A model generated the notes under the pieces. The model saw nothing but the letters and a program-made list of their open reading frames with translations, did not search any database and was not told where the DNA came from. A DNA stretch of 64,000 nt, from assembly GCA_900541975.1 (NCBI GenBank), contig UQLR01000004.1:1-64000 (forward strand), in the 5' to 3' direction. This DNA comes from an uncultured Oscillospiraceae bacterium (GTDB taxonomy: Bacteria; Bacillota; Clostridia; Oscillospirales; Acutalibacteraceae). A program made the position numbers and the translations under genes. This document shows, piece after piece, positions 43,309 through 52,482 of this stretch. Position 1 is the stretch's first letter. Every line of letters starts with the position of its first letter.

Positions 43309-44616
43309 CTAGGCCTGTTCATTGCGCAGATCCAAGATTCGTTTTGCTTTCCCCTGAAAACGTTCAAGTGTTTTCGGCTCCACAAGCGTTACCTTGGTTT
43401 CCAGCCCAAGCACGCTTTTAAGCTTATCGTGAATCCGCTTTTGCAAGGCCTCAAGCTCGCGGAAATCCACAAGCAGCTTGCCGCTGATCAGTTCGACCTT
43501 TACTTCCAGATTATCTTTATAATTGGTTCTTCTGACTACCAGCTGATAATGCGGGCCGATCCCTTCCATACCGACAAGCACGCTTTCAATCTGTGTTGGA
43601 AACACGTTGACGCCTTTAATAATCAGCATGTCGTCCGTTCTGCCCATGGTCTTGGCCATACGCGCATGTGTTCTGCCACAGGCACAGGGCGCATAAGTAA
43701 GCTTTGTAATGTCTTTCGTACGGTAACGCAAAACCGGCATTCCTTCCCTGGAAAGCGTGGTAACGACCAATTCGCCCACCTGGCCCTCTGCCAGCACTTC
43801 GCCTGTATCTTTGTCAATAATTTCCGGGAGAAAGTGGTCCTCTGCAAAATGCATACCCTGCCGCTGCGGACAGTCGCCGGAAACCCCGGGGCCGCCGATT
43901 TCCGTAAGGCCATAGTTGTCCGACACAAAAATATGCAGATTTTTTTCGATCTGCGCACGCATTTCCGGCGTGCAGGGCTCTGAGCCTAAAATACCAAGCC
44001 GCAGTGAATAATCTGACAGCGGGTAGCCTGCTTCCTTAACCGCCTCGCTTAAATACAGCGCATAAGACGGCGTGGCCACCAGCCCCGTTACGCCGAAATC
44101 GCGCAGCATCATCAGTTGTCTTTCGGTATTACCGGAAGAAGCGGGAATAACGGTTGCGCCAAGCTTTTCAAGGCCATAATGCAACCCCAGTGCACCGGTA
44201 AACAGGCCGTACCCAAAGCTGATCTGGATAACATCATCCGCCGTTGCGCCGCCGGCAACCGCAACCCTGGCAACGCAATCCGACCAGATGTCTATATCAC
44301 GCTTTGTGTAAACCCCCACCGTCGGCTTGCCCGTTGTGCCGGAAGAAGCGTGAATCCTTACGATTTCGCGCATGGGAACCGCCAGCATCTTAAACGGGTA
44401 GTGGTCGCGGATATCTTCTTTGGTTGTATAGGGTATGTAAGAAATATCAGACAGCGTTTTGATCCGGGTACCGTCCAAAATACCACACCGGGTCAATCTT
44501 TCATGGTAAAACGGGATGTTTTTATAGCAGTAAGAAACCATTTTTTTCAGTTTCTGCAGCTGCAGCGCCTCTATCTCTCTGCGCGGCATGGTTTCTATTT
44601 CCTTTTGAAAAAACAA
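43309..44616 (-). CDS. paaK: Phenylacetate-CoA ligase (AMP-forming)
   Basis: About 435 aa of the adenylate-forming PaaK family. The N-terminal EIEALQLQKLKKMVSYCY is followed by the P-loop-like HASSGTTGKPTVG, the core motif SDNYGLTEIGGPG, and the C-terminal RTDDMLIIKGVNVFPTQIE. The start is unsettled: TTG 44616 follows GGAAG at good spacing, GTG 44625 is the earliest, and ATG 44589 also has AAAAGGA. With iorAB downstream it probably interconverts aryl acetates and their CoA thioesters. Confidence 0.92.
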   Translation of the reverse strand: MFFQKEIETMPRREIEALQLQKLKKMVSYCYKNIPFYHERLTRCGILDGTRIKTLSDISYIPYTTKEDIRDHYPFKMLAVPMREIVRIHASSGTTGKPTVGVYTKRDIDIWSDCVARVAVAGGATADDVIQISFGYGLFTGALGLHYGLEKLGATVIPASSGNTERQLMMLRDFGVTGLVATPSYALYLSEAVKEAGYPLSDYSLRLGILGSEPCTPEMRAQIEKNLHIFVSDNYGLTEIGGPGVSGDCPQRQGMHFAEDHFLPEIIDKDTGEVLAEGQVGELVVTTLSREGMPVLRYRTKDITKLTYAPCACGRTHARMAKTMGRTDDMLIIKGVNVFPTQIESVLVGMEGIGPHYQLVVRRTNYKDNLEVKVELISGKLLVDFRELEALQKRIHDKLKSVLGLETKVTLVEPKTLERFQGKAKRILDLRNEQA

Positions 44617-44713
44617 AAAAAGCACTTCCTTCCATGATCATACGGTGCAAAAGCAAATATCTGGTTACATGCATAACCGCACCCAAACAGAGTGCGGCCT
44701 TTATATCTTCAAA

Positions 44714-44722
44714 ATTATAACA
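44714..44722 (-). promoter_or_regulatory. Extended -10 promoter of the paaK-iorAB operon
   Basis: Minus-strand TGTTATAAT (TGn plus TATAAT), about 100 bases upstream of the ligase. A small hairpin (CCGCAC / GTGCGG) near 44676-44697 lies in the leader. Confidence 0.55.
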
Positions 44723-44781
44723 TATTTCTATTTTTTGTGCAGTAGAAAAAGTAAAAAAGAAACTATGCACAGTGCACGAAA

Positions 44782-46323
44782 TTAAAGCGCCTTTTTATAT
44801 TCAGAAAAGATGGCGTCAATTTCCTTTTGCTTTTTATTTTTGGTCAGTGCGCTGACAATTGGCACTTCTATTAAACCGACCAGCATTGCAATTGCTCCCC
44901 AGTTAATTGGCGAGGACAAATTCAGCGGCAGCTGCGCGGCGGCAGCTGTAAGCGCCGGAAAAAGCTCCAGATTGAACAGCACCATAGAAACAACTGTAAT
45001 TCCTACACCAGAGAGCATACTGGCCCATACTGCCGTTTTGGTAATTTTTCTGGAGAAAAGCCCGTACAGAAACGGAGCCAGAAACGCACCGGCAAGGGCC
45101 CCCCAGGATATAGACATCAGCGTTGTAATATAGGTGTTTTTATTGAGTGCAATAATCACGGAAAACAGCAAAAAGACTGCAATAAAAATACGCATAATCA
45201 ACACTTGCTTTTTCTCCCCTACTTTTTTTCCTGTCAGCGGAAGAATCATATCAATCGTAAGCGTAGAGCTGGAAGTAAGCACCAAAGAGGACAGCGTGGA
45301 CATGGAGGCAGACAGCACCAAAACCACAACAATCCCAAAAAGAAGCTCCGGTATGGCAACATTTAAAAGCGCAGGTACAACCATATCATAAACAAGCTCT
45401 CCCGTTTCGGGATTTGTAATTTCCTGCGGCGTTGCAAACAATCTGCCAAACCCTCCCATAAAATAAGAACCGCCTGCTACAACAACCGCAAACAGGGTGG
45501 AAATAATCGTTCCCCTTTTAACCGCGGGTTTATCTTTAATCGCATAAAATTTATGTACCATCTGCGGCAGCCCCCATGTTCCGAGCGACGTTAAAATAAC
45601 AACACCCAGCAAATTCAGCGGGTCCGGCCCGAACAGGGAATTCAGACTGTTTTGCGGAACACCCGTATCTGTGATTTCTCCCAGCCCTGTCATTGCCTGT
45701 AGGATACCGCCCTGGCTGTTTAAGACGCATACTACGACCGCAGCAATTCCCGCCAGCATAATAACACCCTGCACAAAGTCATTGATCGCCGTAGCCATAT
45801 AGCCGCCTAAAATTACATAAACGGCCGTCAAAAGCGCCATAACAATAATGCATATGGAATAATCAAAACCAAACGCCTGTTCAAACAAGCGGGACAGGCC
45901 ATTATATACAGATGCCGTATAGGGAATCAGGAACACAAACACAATACACGCGGCAGCCGTCTTCAGCCCCTTTGAAACATACCGTTTTTCAAAGAATTCC
46001 GGCATGGTGGAGACATCCAGCTGTTTTGTCAGAATACGTGTGCGGTTGCCCAATAGCATCCATGCCAGCATACTGCCGATTACCGCGTTTCCAATGCCGA
46101 TCCATGTTGCCGCAATCCCGTAGTTCCATCCAAACTGACCGGCATAGCCGATAAACACCACTGCAGAGAAATAAGACGTGCCATACGCAAATGCCGTCAT
46201 CCACGGTCCAAGGCTTCTGCCTCCCAATACAAAGTCAGAAACACTACCTGTTTTTTTCTTACAATAAATACCGATCCCTACCATAATACATATGTAAGCA
46301 ACCAACGTAACCCACATTACCAT
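44782..46323 (-). CDS. Sodium:solute symporter family transporter
   Basis: 513-aa polytopic protein with about 13 hydrophobic segments and the SSS-family hallmarks: GGRSLGPWMTAFAYGTSYFSA near the N terminus, written here as GGRSLGPWMTAF and AYGTSYFSA; GLPQMVHKFYAIKD; and the conserved VLSASMSTLSSLVLTSSS. ATG 46323 has GGGAGGA upstream. It precedes the paaK-iorAB genes on the same strand, with a separate promoter between. The substrate is unknown; an aromatic acid or amino acid is plausible from context. Confidence 0.88.
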   Translation of the reverse strand: MVMWVTLVAYICIMVGIGIYCKKKTGSVSDFVLGGRSLGPWMTAFAYGTSYFSAVVFIGYAGQFGWNYGIAATWIGIGNAVIGSMLAWMLLGNRTRILTKQLDVSTMPEFFEKRYVSKGLKTAAACIVFVFLIPYTASVYNGLSRLFEQAFGFDYSICIIVMALLTAVYVILGGYMATAINDFVQGVIMLAGIAAVVVCVLNSQGGILQAMTGLGEITDTGVPQNSLNSLFGPDPLNLLGVVILTSLGTWGLPQMVHKFYAIKDKPAVKRGTIISTLFAVVVAGGSYFMGGFGRLFATPQEITNPETGELVYDMVVPALLNVAIPELLFGIVVVLVLSASMSTLSSLVLTSSSTLTIDMILPLTGKKVGEKKQVLIMRIFIAVFLLFSVIIALNKNTYITTLMSISWGALAGAFLAPFLYGLFSRKITKTAVWASMLSGVGITVVSMVLFNLELFPALTAAAAQLPLNLSSPINWGAIAMLVGLIEVPIVSALTKNKKQKEIDAIFSEYKKAL

Positions 46324-46392
46324 TTCCTGTCCTCCCGCCCCTTAAACTTTACCAATTTAAAGCTTTTACTTGTTGAAGCAAACGCGTGTTTT

Positions 46393-46421
46393 ATTATACA
46401 TGGTATTTAAAAATAAATCAA
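46393..46421 (-). promoter_or_regulatory. sigma-A promoter of the symporter gene
   Basis: Minus-strand TTGATT (46416-46421), a 17-base spacer and a perfect TATAAT (46393-46398). It is 70 bases upstream of the symporter start. The rest of the 46422-46605 gap shows no gene. Confidence 0.8.
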
Positions 46422-46605
46422 TAGTTTCCTGTAAACTTCAGCACTTTGCTGCGAAAATAAACACAATTTTAGTAAAAGCGCACATCTTTCTAGGTAAGCC
46501 TGATTGTTTTGCAGACTTTTGGCTGAAATCTGCAAATTTGGGAACCGCATTATAAATTTATGAAAAAACAATTTCCGCCCTGCCCTTTTTAATTGCCGCG
46601 AAACA

Positions 46606-46634
46606 TTGACTTTTCTTCGAATTTAAGGGATAAT
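46606..46634 (+). promoter_or_regulatory. sigma-A promoter of the aconitase-icd genes
   Basis: TTGACT (46606-46611), a 17-base spacer and GATAAT (46629-46634), about 80 bases upstream of the aconitase start. Confidence 0.75.
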
Positions 46635-46640
46635 AAAGTA

Positions 46641-46656
46641 TGTTAAATTATTAACG
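46641..46656. promoter_or_regulatory. Rex-like operator at the aconitase promoter
   Basis: TGTTAA-ATTA-TTAACG: inverted GTTAA/TTAAC half sites with a 4-base spacer. This resembles the clostridial Rex operator TTGTTAA-N4-TTAACAA, with mismatches only at the outer ends. It lies right at the expected transcription start, and the rex gene is encoded downstream. Confidence 0.55.
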
Positions 46657-46712
46657 GGTATTTGTACTTTGTTCCCATACAGGACAGCGAATCGCAAAAG
46701 GAGGAAATTATC

Positions 46713-48644
46713 ATGGGTTATACACTGGCACAAAAAATTATCCGGTCGCATTTGCTCAGCGGCGAAATGACCGCAGGCAGTGACATCGGGCTGAAAATTG
46801 ATCAGACGCTTACACAGGACGCAACCGGCACTATGGCGTATCTGGAATTTGAAGCCATGGGCGTACCCAGAGTTAAAACAGAAAAGAGCGTTGCATACAT
46901 TGACCACAATACGCTGCAAACAGGCTTTGAAAACGCAGACGACCACCGTTTTATCCAAAGCGTGGCAAAAAAGCACGGTATTTACTTTTCCCGGCCCGGC
47001 AACGGCATTTGCCACCAGGTACATCTTGAACGCTTTGGAAAACCGGGCAAAACACTTATCGGCTCCGACAGCCATACCCCAACCGGCGGCGGTATTGGAA
47101 TGCTTGCCATGGGCGCCGGCGGTCTTGACGTGGCTGTGGCCATGGGAGGCGGCGCTTATTATATTACCATGCCGAAAATGGTCCAGATAAAACTGACCGG
47201 CCAGCTTTCACCGTGGGTATCCGCCAAAGATGTAATACTGGAGGTTCTAAGGCTCTTATCCGTAAAAGGCGGCGTAGGAAAAATTATTGAATACACCGGT
47301 CCCGGCGTTGCATCGTTGACTGTTCCCGAGCGTGCTACCATCACTAACATGGGAGCGGAGCTGGGCGCCACCACTTCCATTTTCCCGTCCGACGAGATAA
47401 CAAAGGAATTTTTAATAGCGCAGGGCCGTGAAGAAGATTGGCAGCCGCTTACTGCCGACCCTGACGCCGTTTACGACGAAACCGTGCATATTGACCTTTC
47501 CTCGCTTGTTCCCATGGCCGCATGTCCTCACAGCCCGGACAACGTAAAGACCATTGAGGAAATTGGCCCGAAAAAGGTAGACCAGGTTTGTATTGGCTCC
47601 TGTACCAACTCTTCTTATCTGGACCTTATGCGGGTAGCCGCAATTTTAAAAGGAAAAACCGTCCATCCCGACGTAAGTCTTTCCATTGCCCCCGGCTCCA
47701 AACAGGTATACAATATGCTTGCTTTAAACGGCGCGCTGGGCGATCTGATCGCTGCGGGTGCGAGGATTTTGGAATGTGCCTGCGGACCGTGTATTGGCAT
47801 GGGGCAGTCGCCCAATTCCAAAGGGATTTCCCTTCGTACCTTCAACCGCAATTTTGAAGGCCGTTCCGGTACAGCGGATGGGCAAATTTATCTGGTAAGC
47901 CCTGAAACCGCAGCCGCTTGTGCAATTGCCGGCGTGTTTACAGACCCCAGAACACTTGGCAAAGAAGTAAAAATTGAACTGCCCAAAAGCTTTTTAATCA
48001 ATGATAATATGGTGGTTCCGCCCGCACCGGAGGAAGAAATGGACAGCGTGGAAGTTCTGCGCGGCCCAAATATTAAGCCTTTCCCCACAACAACGCCGCT
48101 TGCGCAATCGATTGAAGCGCCTTGTGCTTTAAAGGTGGGCGACAATATCACCACCGACCATATTATGCCGGCAGGTGCAAAAATTCTGCCGCTGCGCTCC
48201 AACATTCCCGCCATCTCCCAGCACTGCTTTACCGTATGCGATCCTGAATTTCCAAAACGCGCGCAGCAATTGGGACAAAGCGTAATTGTAGGCGGTGTAA
48301 ACTACGGACAGGGTTCTTCCAGGGAACATGCGGCGCTCGCCCCGCTTTATCTTGGCGTACAGGCTGTTCTTGTCAAGAGCTTTGCAAGAATTCACCGCAG
48401 CAATCTGATCAACGCCGGCATTCTTCCGCTTACCTTTGCTGACGAAGCAGATTACGATGCAATTTCACAGGGAGATGTTCTTTCCATGCCTGATGTAAAG
48501 GACTGTATAGAAAACGGTAAAGACGTCGTTATTACCAATCAGACAACCGGTAAAAAAATTGTTGCAGAATGTTCCCTGACAGAGCGCACCAGAGCTATTA
48601 TCCTTGCGGGCGGTTTGCTCAATTATACAAGAGAAAATTCCTAA
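46713..48644 (+). CDS. Aconitate hydratase
   Basis: 643-aa aconitase of the compact anaerobe type. Fe-S ligands lie in CIGSCTNSSYLD and CACGPCIGMGQSP. Substrate blocks are IGSDSHTPTGGGIGML, and in the swivel domain GVNYGQGSSREHAAL. An upstream in-frame ATG exists, but ATG 46713 with AAAGGAGGA fits the family. It isomerises citrate to isocitrate, and icd follows 106 bases downstream. Confidence 0.96.
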   Translation: MGYTLAQKIIRSHLLSGEMTAGSDIGLKIDQTLTQDATGTMAYLEFEAMGVPRVKTEKSVAYIDHNTLQTGFENADDHRFIQSVAKKHGIYFSRPGNGICHQVHLERFGKPGKTLIGSDSHTPTGGGIGMLAMGAGGLDVAVAMGGGAYYITMPKMVQIKLTGQLSPWVSAKDVILEVLRLLSVKGGVGKIIEYTGPGVASLTVPERATITNMGAELGATTSIFPSDEITKEFLIAQGREEDWQPLTADPDAVYDETVHIDLSSLVPMAACPHSPDNVKTIEEIGPKKVDQVCIGSCTNSSYLDLMRVAAILKGKTVHPDVSLSIAPGSKQVYNMLALNGALGDLIAAGARILECACGPCIGMGQSPNSKGISLRTFNRNFEGRSGTADGQIYLVSPETAAACAIAGVFTDPRTLGKEVKIELPKSFLINDNMVVPPAPEEEMDSVEVLRGPNIKPFPTTTPLAQSIEAPCALKVGDNITTDHIMPAGAKILPLRSNIPAISQHCFTVCDPEFPKRAQQLGQSVIVGGVNYGQGSSREHAALAPLYLGVQAVLVKSFARIHRSNLINAGILPLTFADEADYDAISQGDVLSMPDVKDCIENGKDVVITNQTTGKKIVAECSLTERTRAIILAGGLLNYTRENS

Positions 48645-48750
48645 AGGCCTTTTTGCTGCCTGCTGTCTGCGCACAGCCATATAAGACACAAAATAAGAAA
48701 TTATGTGAATCTGAGAAAAGATAGGACAATACTATATAGGAGTGATACCA

Positions 48751-49962
48751 ATGGCAGAAAAAATTCAAATGAAAACGCCTTTAGTGGAAATGGACGGCGA
48801 TGAAATGACCAGGATCATCTGGAAGATGATCAAGGACATTTTACTTACCCCCTATATTGACCTGAAAACAGAATATTACGACCTTGGCCTTTCCCACAGA
48901 AACGAAACAAACGACCAGGTAACCTTTGACAGCGCACAGGCGACCAAAAAGTACGGTGTTGCCGTAAAATGCGCTACCATTACCCCAAATGCGGAGCGTA
49001 TGACCGAATATAACCTAAAGGAAATGTGGAAATCCCCCAACGGCACAATCCGTGCAATTTTAGATGGAACGGTTTTCCGAACGCCCATTCTGGTTAAGGG
49101 CATTACGCCGTTTATCCCCACCTGGACCAAACCGATTTGTATTGCCCGTCATGCGTATGGCGACGTATATAAAAACACGGAAATGACTGTAAAGGGCGGC
49201 TCTAAAGCGGAGCTTTGCGTAACGGCGCCGGACGGTAGCGAACAAAGGCAGCTGATCCACCAATTTGACGGAGATGGGATTCTTCAGGGAATGCATAACC
49301 TGGACAAAAGCATTCAAAGCTTTGCGCGCTCCTGCTTTAATTACGCGCTGGACACCAAACAGGATGTTTGGTTTGCAACCAAGGATACGATCAGCAAGAA
49401 ATATGACCACCGGTTTAAGGATATTTTTATTGAAATTTTTGAAAGTGAATATAAAGAAAAATTTGCAGACGCCGGTATAGAATACTTTTACACGCTGATT
49501 GACGACGCCGTTGCAAGGGTAATCCGTTCCCAGGGCGGATATATTTGGGCATGCAAGAATTACGACGGGGATGTAATGTCCGACATGATCGCCACTGCGT
49601 TCGGATCACTTGCCATGATGACCAGCGTTCTGGTTTCTCCCGATGGTATTTATGAGTATGAAGCGGCGCACGGTACGGTGCAGCGGCATTATTATAAACA
49701 CCTGAAAGGAGAAGAAACCTCCACAAACAGCGTTGCTACCCTTTTTGCCTGGAGCGGCGCCCTAAGAAAAAGAGGCGAGCTTGACAACATCCCCGCGCTG
49801 TGCGCTTTTGCAGACAATCTGGAAAAAGCAACAATCCAAACCATTGAAGACGGCGTTATGACAGGAGATTTGTATTTGTTGTCTACGCTTACCAATAAGA
49901 AAAAGGTGAACACAGAAACTTTTTTGCGGGAAATTAACAGTCGTCTTGCACAGCTGATGTGA
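48751..49962 (+). CDS. icd: NADP-type isocitrate dehydrogenase (eukaryote-like subfamily)
   Basis: 403 aa. The N terminus [19 protein letters not shown] is typical of the dimeric eukaryote-like IDH subfamily rather than the E. coli Icd type. Further blocks are [17 protein letters not shown], the metal/catalytic [17 protein letters not shown], and the coenzyme loop [17 protein letters not shown] 48751 follows AGGAG. With aconitase it makes 2-oxoglutarate; no citrate synthase is in the window. Confidence 0.96.
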   Translation: MAEKIQMKTPLVEMDGDEMTRIIWKMIKDILLTPYIDLKTEYYDLGLSHRNETNDQVTFDSAQATKKYGVAVKCATITPNAERMTEYNLKEMWKSPNGTIRAILDGTVFRTPILVKGITPFIPTWTKPICIARHAYGDVYKNTEMTVKGGSKAELCVTAPDGSEQRQLIHQFDGDGILQGMHNLDKSIQSFARSCFNYALDTKQDVWFATKDTISKKYDHRFKDIFIEIFESEYKEKFADAGIEYFYTLIDDAVARVIRSQGGYIWACKNYDGDVMSDMIATAFGSLAMMTSVLVSPDGIYEYEAAHGTVQRHYYKHLKGEETSTNSVATLFAWSGALRKRGELDNIPALCAFADNLEKATIQTIEDGVMTGDLYLLSTLTNKKKVNTETFLREINSRLAQLM

Positions 49963-49971
49963 TAAATCTTT

Positions 49972-50004
49972 TCTGGATAGGCAGGCGCCCGCCCTGTATC
50001 CAGA
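49972..50004 (+). other. Hairpin between icd and rex
   Basis: TCTGGATA / TATCCAGA arms with a GC-rich interior that can pair further. There is no T-tract, so it may be a processing or attenuating structure rather than a full terminator; rex may be co-transcribed with icd. Confidence 0.45.
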
Positions 50005-50090
50005 ATTACCACCGTTGTTATGCCCGCGTTATACGCTGTTTTCAGAATGCCGGTCATGCAAATCAATTGTTTTTCACGAGGTGAAACGAA

Positions 50091-50735
50091 ATGCCGAAAA
50101 GAGAACACATATCTATGTCTGTAGTAAGGCGTTTGCCCCGCTATTACCGTTTTTTGTCTGAACTGCGTACGCAGGGCGTTATGCGTATCTCTTCCAAAGA
50201 ATTGGCCACAAAAATGAACCTGACCGCTTCTCAGGTCCGGCAGGATTTTAACTGTTTTGGTGGATTTGGCCAGCAGGGCTATGGGTACAGCGTAGAGCAG
50301 CTGCACGACGAAATTGAAAATATTCTGGGGCTGCGCAGTGCGTACAAGGCTATTTTGATTGGTGCAGGTAATCTGGGCCGCGCTGTTGCAATGCATATGT
50401 CTTTTGAAACCCGCGGGTTCCAGCTCATTGGAATTTTTGACCGTGATGAAGAGCTGATTGGCACAGAGATTCGAAATACAAAGGTATACGACATCCGTGG
50501 CCTTGCGGATTTTTGCAAAATAAACCGTCCAAGCGTAGCGATGCTGTGCATTCCAAAAAGCTCTGTAGGCCCAATTGCCCAAACCTTATACGACTGCGGC
50601 ATAAAAAATTACTGGAACTTCAGCCACTATGACCTGTCGCTGGTATATGACGACGTCATTATGGAGAATGTTCATATGTCGGACAGCCTTATGATCCTTT
50701 GTTACCGTATTACACAGTCGGACAATTGTAAATAA
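50091..50735 (+). CDS. rex: Redox-sensing transcriptional repressor Rex
   Basis: 214 aa. The N-terminal winged helix (RLPRYYRFLSELRTQGVMRI, then SSKELATKMNLTASQVRQDF) is followed by the NAD(H)-binding Rossmann domain with ILIGAGNLGRAVAMH, and by the C-terminal swapped helix. Rex senses NADH/NAD+ and controls fermentation genes. ATG 50091 has GAGGTG upstream. It follows aconitase-icd and is accompanied by Rex-like operators at 46641 and 56276. Confidence 0.97.
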   Translation: MPKREHISMSVVRRLPRYYRFLSELRTQGVMRISSKELATKMNLTASQVRQDFNCFGGFGQQGYGYSVEQLHDEIENILGLRSAYKAILIGAGNLGRAVAMHMSFETRGFQLIGIFDRDEELIGTEIRNTKVYDIRGLADFCKINRPSVAMLCIPKSSVGPIAQTLYDCGIKNYWNFSHYDLSLVYDDVIMENVHMSDSLMILCYRITQSDNCK

Positions 50736-50743
50736 TTTATAGG

Positions 50744-50784
50744 AAACAGAAGCAGGCGGCTGTAAAAGCCGCCTGCTTCTGTTT
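50744..50784 (+). terminator. Terminator after rex
   Basis: Perfect 17-bp stem (AAACAGAAGCAGGCGGC arm) with a 7-base loop and a trailing TTTT, starting 8 bases after the rex stop. Confidence 0.9.
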
Positions 50785-50871
50785 TAGATAAAACTTTAAA
50801 CATGTAAATTATTTTCACATGTTCGGCACGCATATTGCGGGCATTTCAGATAAAGCGGTAAAAACACAACT

Positions 50872-51081
50872 TTACTTTTTCTTTGCGCCATGAAGTATGT
50901 AGTCGGTTGAAACCTGATACAGCTCTGCCAGTTTTTCTAAATGACGAATTGGCAGTTCATTTTTGCCGTTTTCATATTCGGAATAATATTGCTGTGATAT
51001 TCCAAGTTCCTTTGCAACGTTCGTTTGCGTTAAATCATGGTCCTCTCTTAAATTCCTCAGAGTTTCACAATATTTTTTCAT
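50872..51081 (-). CDS. Small XRE-family transcriptional regulator
   Basis: 69 aa, a single Cro/CI-type helix-turn-helix: LRNLREDHDLTQTNVAKELG then ISQQYYSEYENGKNELP. The C terminus is YQVSTDYILHGAKKK. AGAGGAGG precedes ATG 51081. It has no partner gene; a 38-bp palindrome lies 55 bases upstream and may be its operator. Such stand-alone regulators are common in Clostridia, and the target is unknown. Confidence 0.88.
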   Translation of the reverse strand: MKKYCETLRNLREDHDLTQTNVAKELGISQQYYSEYENGKNELPIRHLEKLAELYQVSTDYILHGAKKK

Positions 51082-51135
51082 TTTTATACCTCCTCTCGCA
51101 TTTAATATATAAATAGTACCATGATTCGTTCTCTT

Positions 51136-51173
51136 TCTGCTGTTTTACATAATATATTATGTAAAACAGCAGA
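51136..51173. repeat. Perfect 38-bp palindrome
   Basis: Two 19-base arms meet with no spacer: TCTGCTGTTTTACATAATA and its exact complement, centred between 51154 and 51155. It is AT-rich at the centre and lies upstream of the XRE gene. It could be an operator, a bidirectional terminator stem or an element end. Confidence 0.85.
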
Positions 51174-51637
51174 TTTTATCCGCAGGAACTTTTGCAAAAT
51201 TCCATATTTTTTGTCGAATTTTAATATTATTTTTAATTTTTTAGCAAAAATATTCTGTTTTTAAAAAGTACACAAAAGCCATTGTTTTCATTGCGGCATT
51301 CATTTCTTACTTTCTTTTTTCTTGTTACCATTGAAAAAATCATCTTTTTACAGATAAAAACGGTGATATCCGTATAAAGGGTAAATTGATATTCTTATTC
51401 CCAGAGATGAAGGACAGTGCAGTAAATGCATAGCAGATCTTTTCTGATGAAGAGGATCCAAATATATTTACTGCGTCACAGGAAAATATGACAATTACAG
51501 TTGATTCCCACACGCTTACACCTTTGTAACCCGTGACAGCGTAATATTTTTCCTGTTGTTTATGCCAAGCATCGCAACAATTTTTTACTTTTTTGCAGAC
51601 GCCCTTTAAAACCTGTATGCAAAGGAACAAACATTAG
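51174..51637. other. AT-rich stretch without an intact gene
   Basis: No convincing intact gene is seen. On the plus strand at about 51338-51529, one frame reads FTDKNGDIRIKGKLIFLF then PEMKDSAVNA, an amber stop, then QIFSDEEDPNIF and TASQENMTITVDSHTL before the final stop. This may be a decayed small gene; it has no recognisable family. A minus-strand 96-codon frame over the same bases looks like its shadow. Confidence 0.35.
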
Positions 51638-51684
51638 AAAAAAGCGCTGCGATCAGATCCAAAATCTGATCGCAGCGCTTTTTT
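51638..51684. terminator. Strong bidirectional terminator
   Basis: A 21-bp stem including A- and T-runs (core GCGCTGCGATCAGAT) with a CCAAA loop. It lies just past the 3' end of the broken peptidoglycan-binding gene on the minus strand. Confidence 0.85.
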
Positions 51685-51708
51685 ATGGGCCGGCGGCGCC
51701 GCTATATA

Positions 51709-52282
51709 TTATCCGTAAACGAAATACTTATAAACATATTCCAGAGCTTCTCTTGTCTTTAAACCGGCAATGCCGTCGGCCGCGTCAAGACTATGGACGT
51801 CTTTATAGTCCCTTTGAAAGTTTTTAACTGCCGTTACTGTTCTTGGACCGTAAACGCCATCGGCATATTGAGCTTGCAAATAGCCGCCAACGGTGCAAAG
51901 CTGGTTTTCTACCGTACGAACAATAGATACAAGCTTTTAATGGTTCTGGATCCGGCAACTCCATCTGTTGCCAAACCATTCATGAACTGAAAGCGTTTTA
52001 CAGTGGCTTCTGTTGTACTGCCGTAAATTCCGTCAACAGGGCCACAGGAACACCCAATTCCATTTAAGTTTCTTTGCAAATATTCCACCCGCTTGCCCGT
52101 ACTTCCTCTTTTTAATGTTTGTGAATTGTTCAGTGTCGCCGCATCTACCCTGACTACAAATGGTGAATTAATTTCATATTTCGCGCTGGCAAAACGGCTC
52201 CGGACATAGTCAAAAGTATTGCCCCTGTTAGCAATACCGTTATCGCCCACGTTTTTCCTTCTCTTCGCCTTTTGCTTCCCAT
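51709..52282 (-). pseudogene. Secreted peptidoglycan-binding protein, broken by frameshifts
   Basis: Three pieces in different frames read as one protein. From ATG 52282: a signal peptide, MGSKRRREGKTWAITVLLTG then AILLTMSGAVLPA. Then, in another frame, YEINSPFVVRVDAATL and a first peptidoglycan-binding repeat (LKRGSTGKRVEYLQRNLNGI, DGIYGSTTEATVKRFQ). After a missing base in a short A-run near 51935-51938, a second repeat follows (ADGVYGPRTVTAVKNFQRDY, DGIAGLKTREALEYVYKYF), ending at TAA 51709. Either a real pseudogene or sequencing error at homopolymers. Intact relatives are exported wall- or cortex-associated proteins. Confidence 0.75.
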
Positions 52283-52380
52283 CCTTTTTACTTCTCAAAA
52301 AAATTAATAAGCAAAATTTTGCTTATATAATATCATATTTATAGTTTAAAATCAATTGCTGTTTAGTATTACTAAATACA

Positions 52381-52423
52381 AAAACCCAGCAGCCATATAT
52401 CTGCAGAACGGCTGCTGGGTTTT
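52381..52423 (-). terminator. Terminator of the APH-like kinase gene
   Basis: A 14-bp stem (AAAACCCAGCAGCC arm) with a 15-base loop and a T5 tract on the minus strand, 60 bases past the kinase stop. Confidence 0.85.
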
Positions 52424-52482
52424 CAAGTAAAATATCAGATCATATTATCTAAAACATATCCATTTATTTTTAAACGGAGCAA

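Noticed and set aside
49692-50582. Minus-strand 296-codon open frame
   Set aside because: It is the antisense shadow of the end of icd and most of rex, and has no family features.
51340-51630. Minus-strand 96-codon open frame as a gene
   Set aside because: No ribosome site, unusual composition, and it overlaps the better plus-strand remnant.
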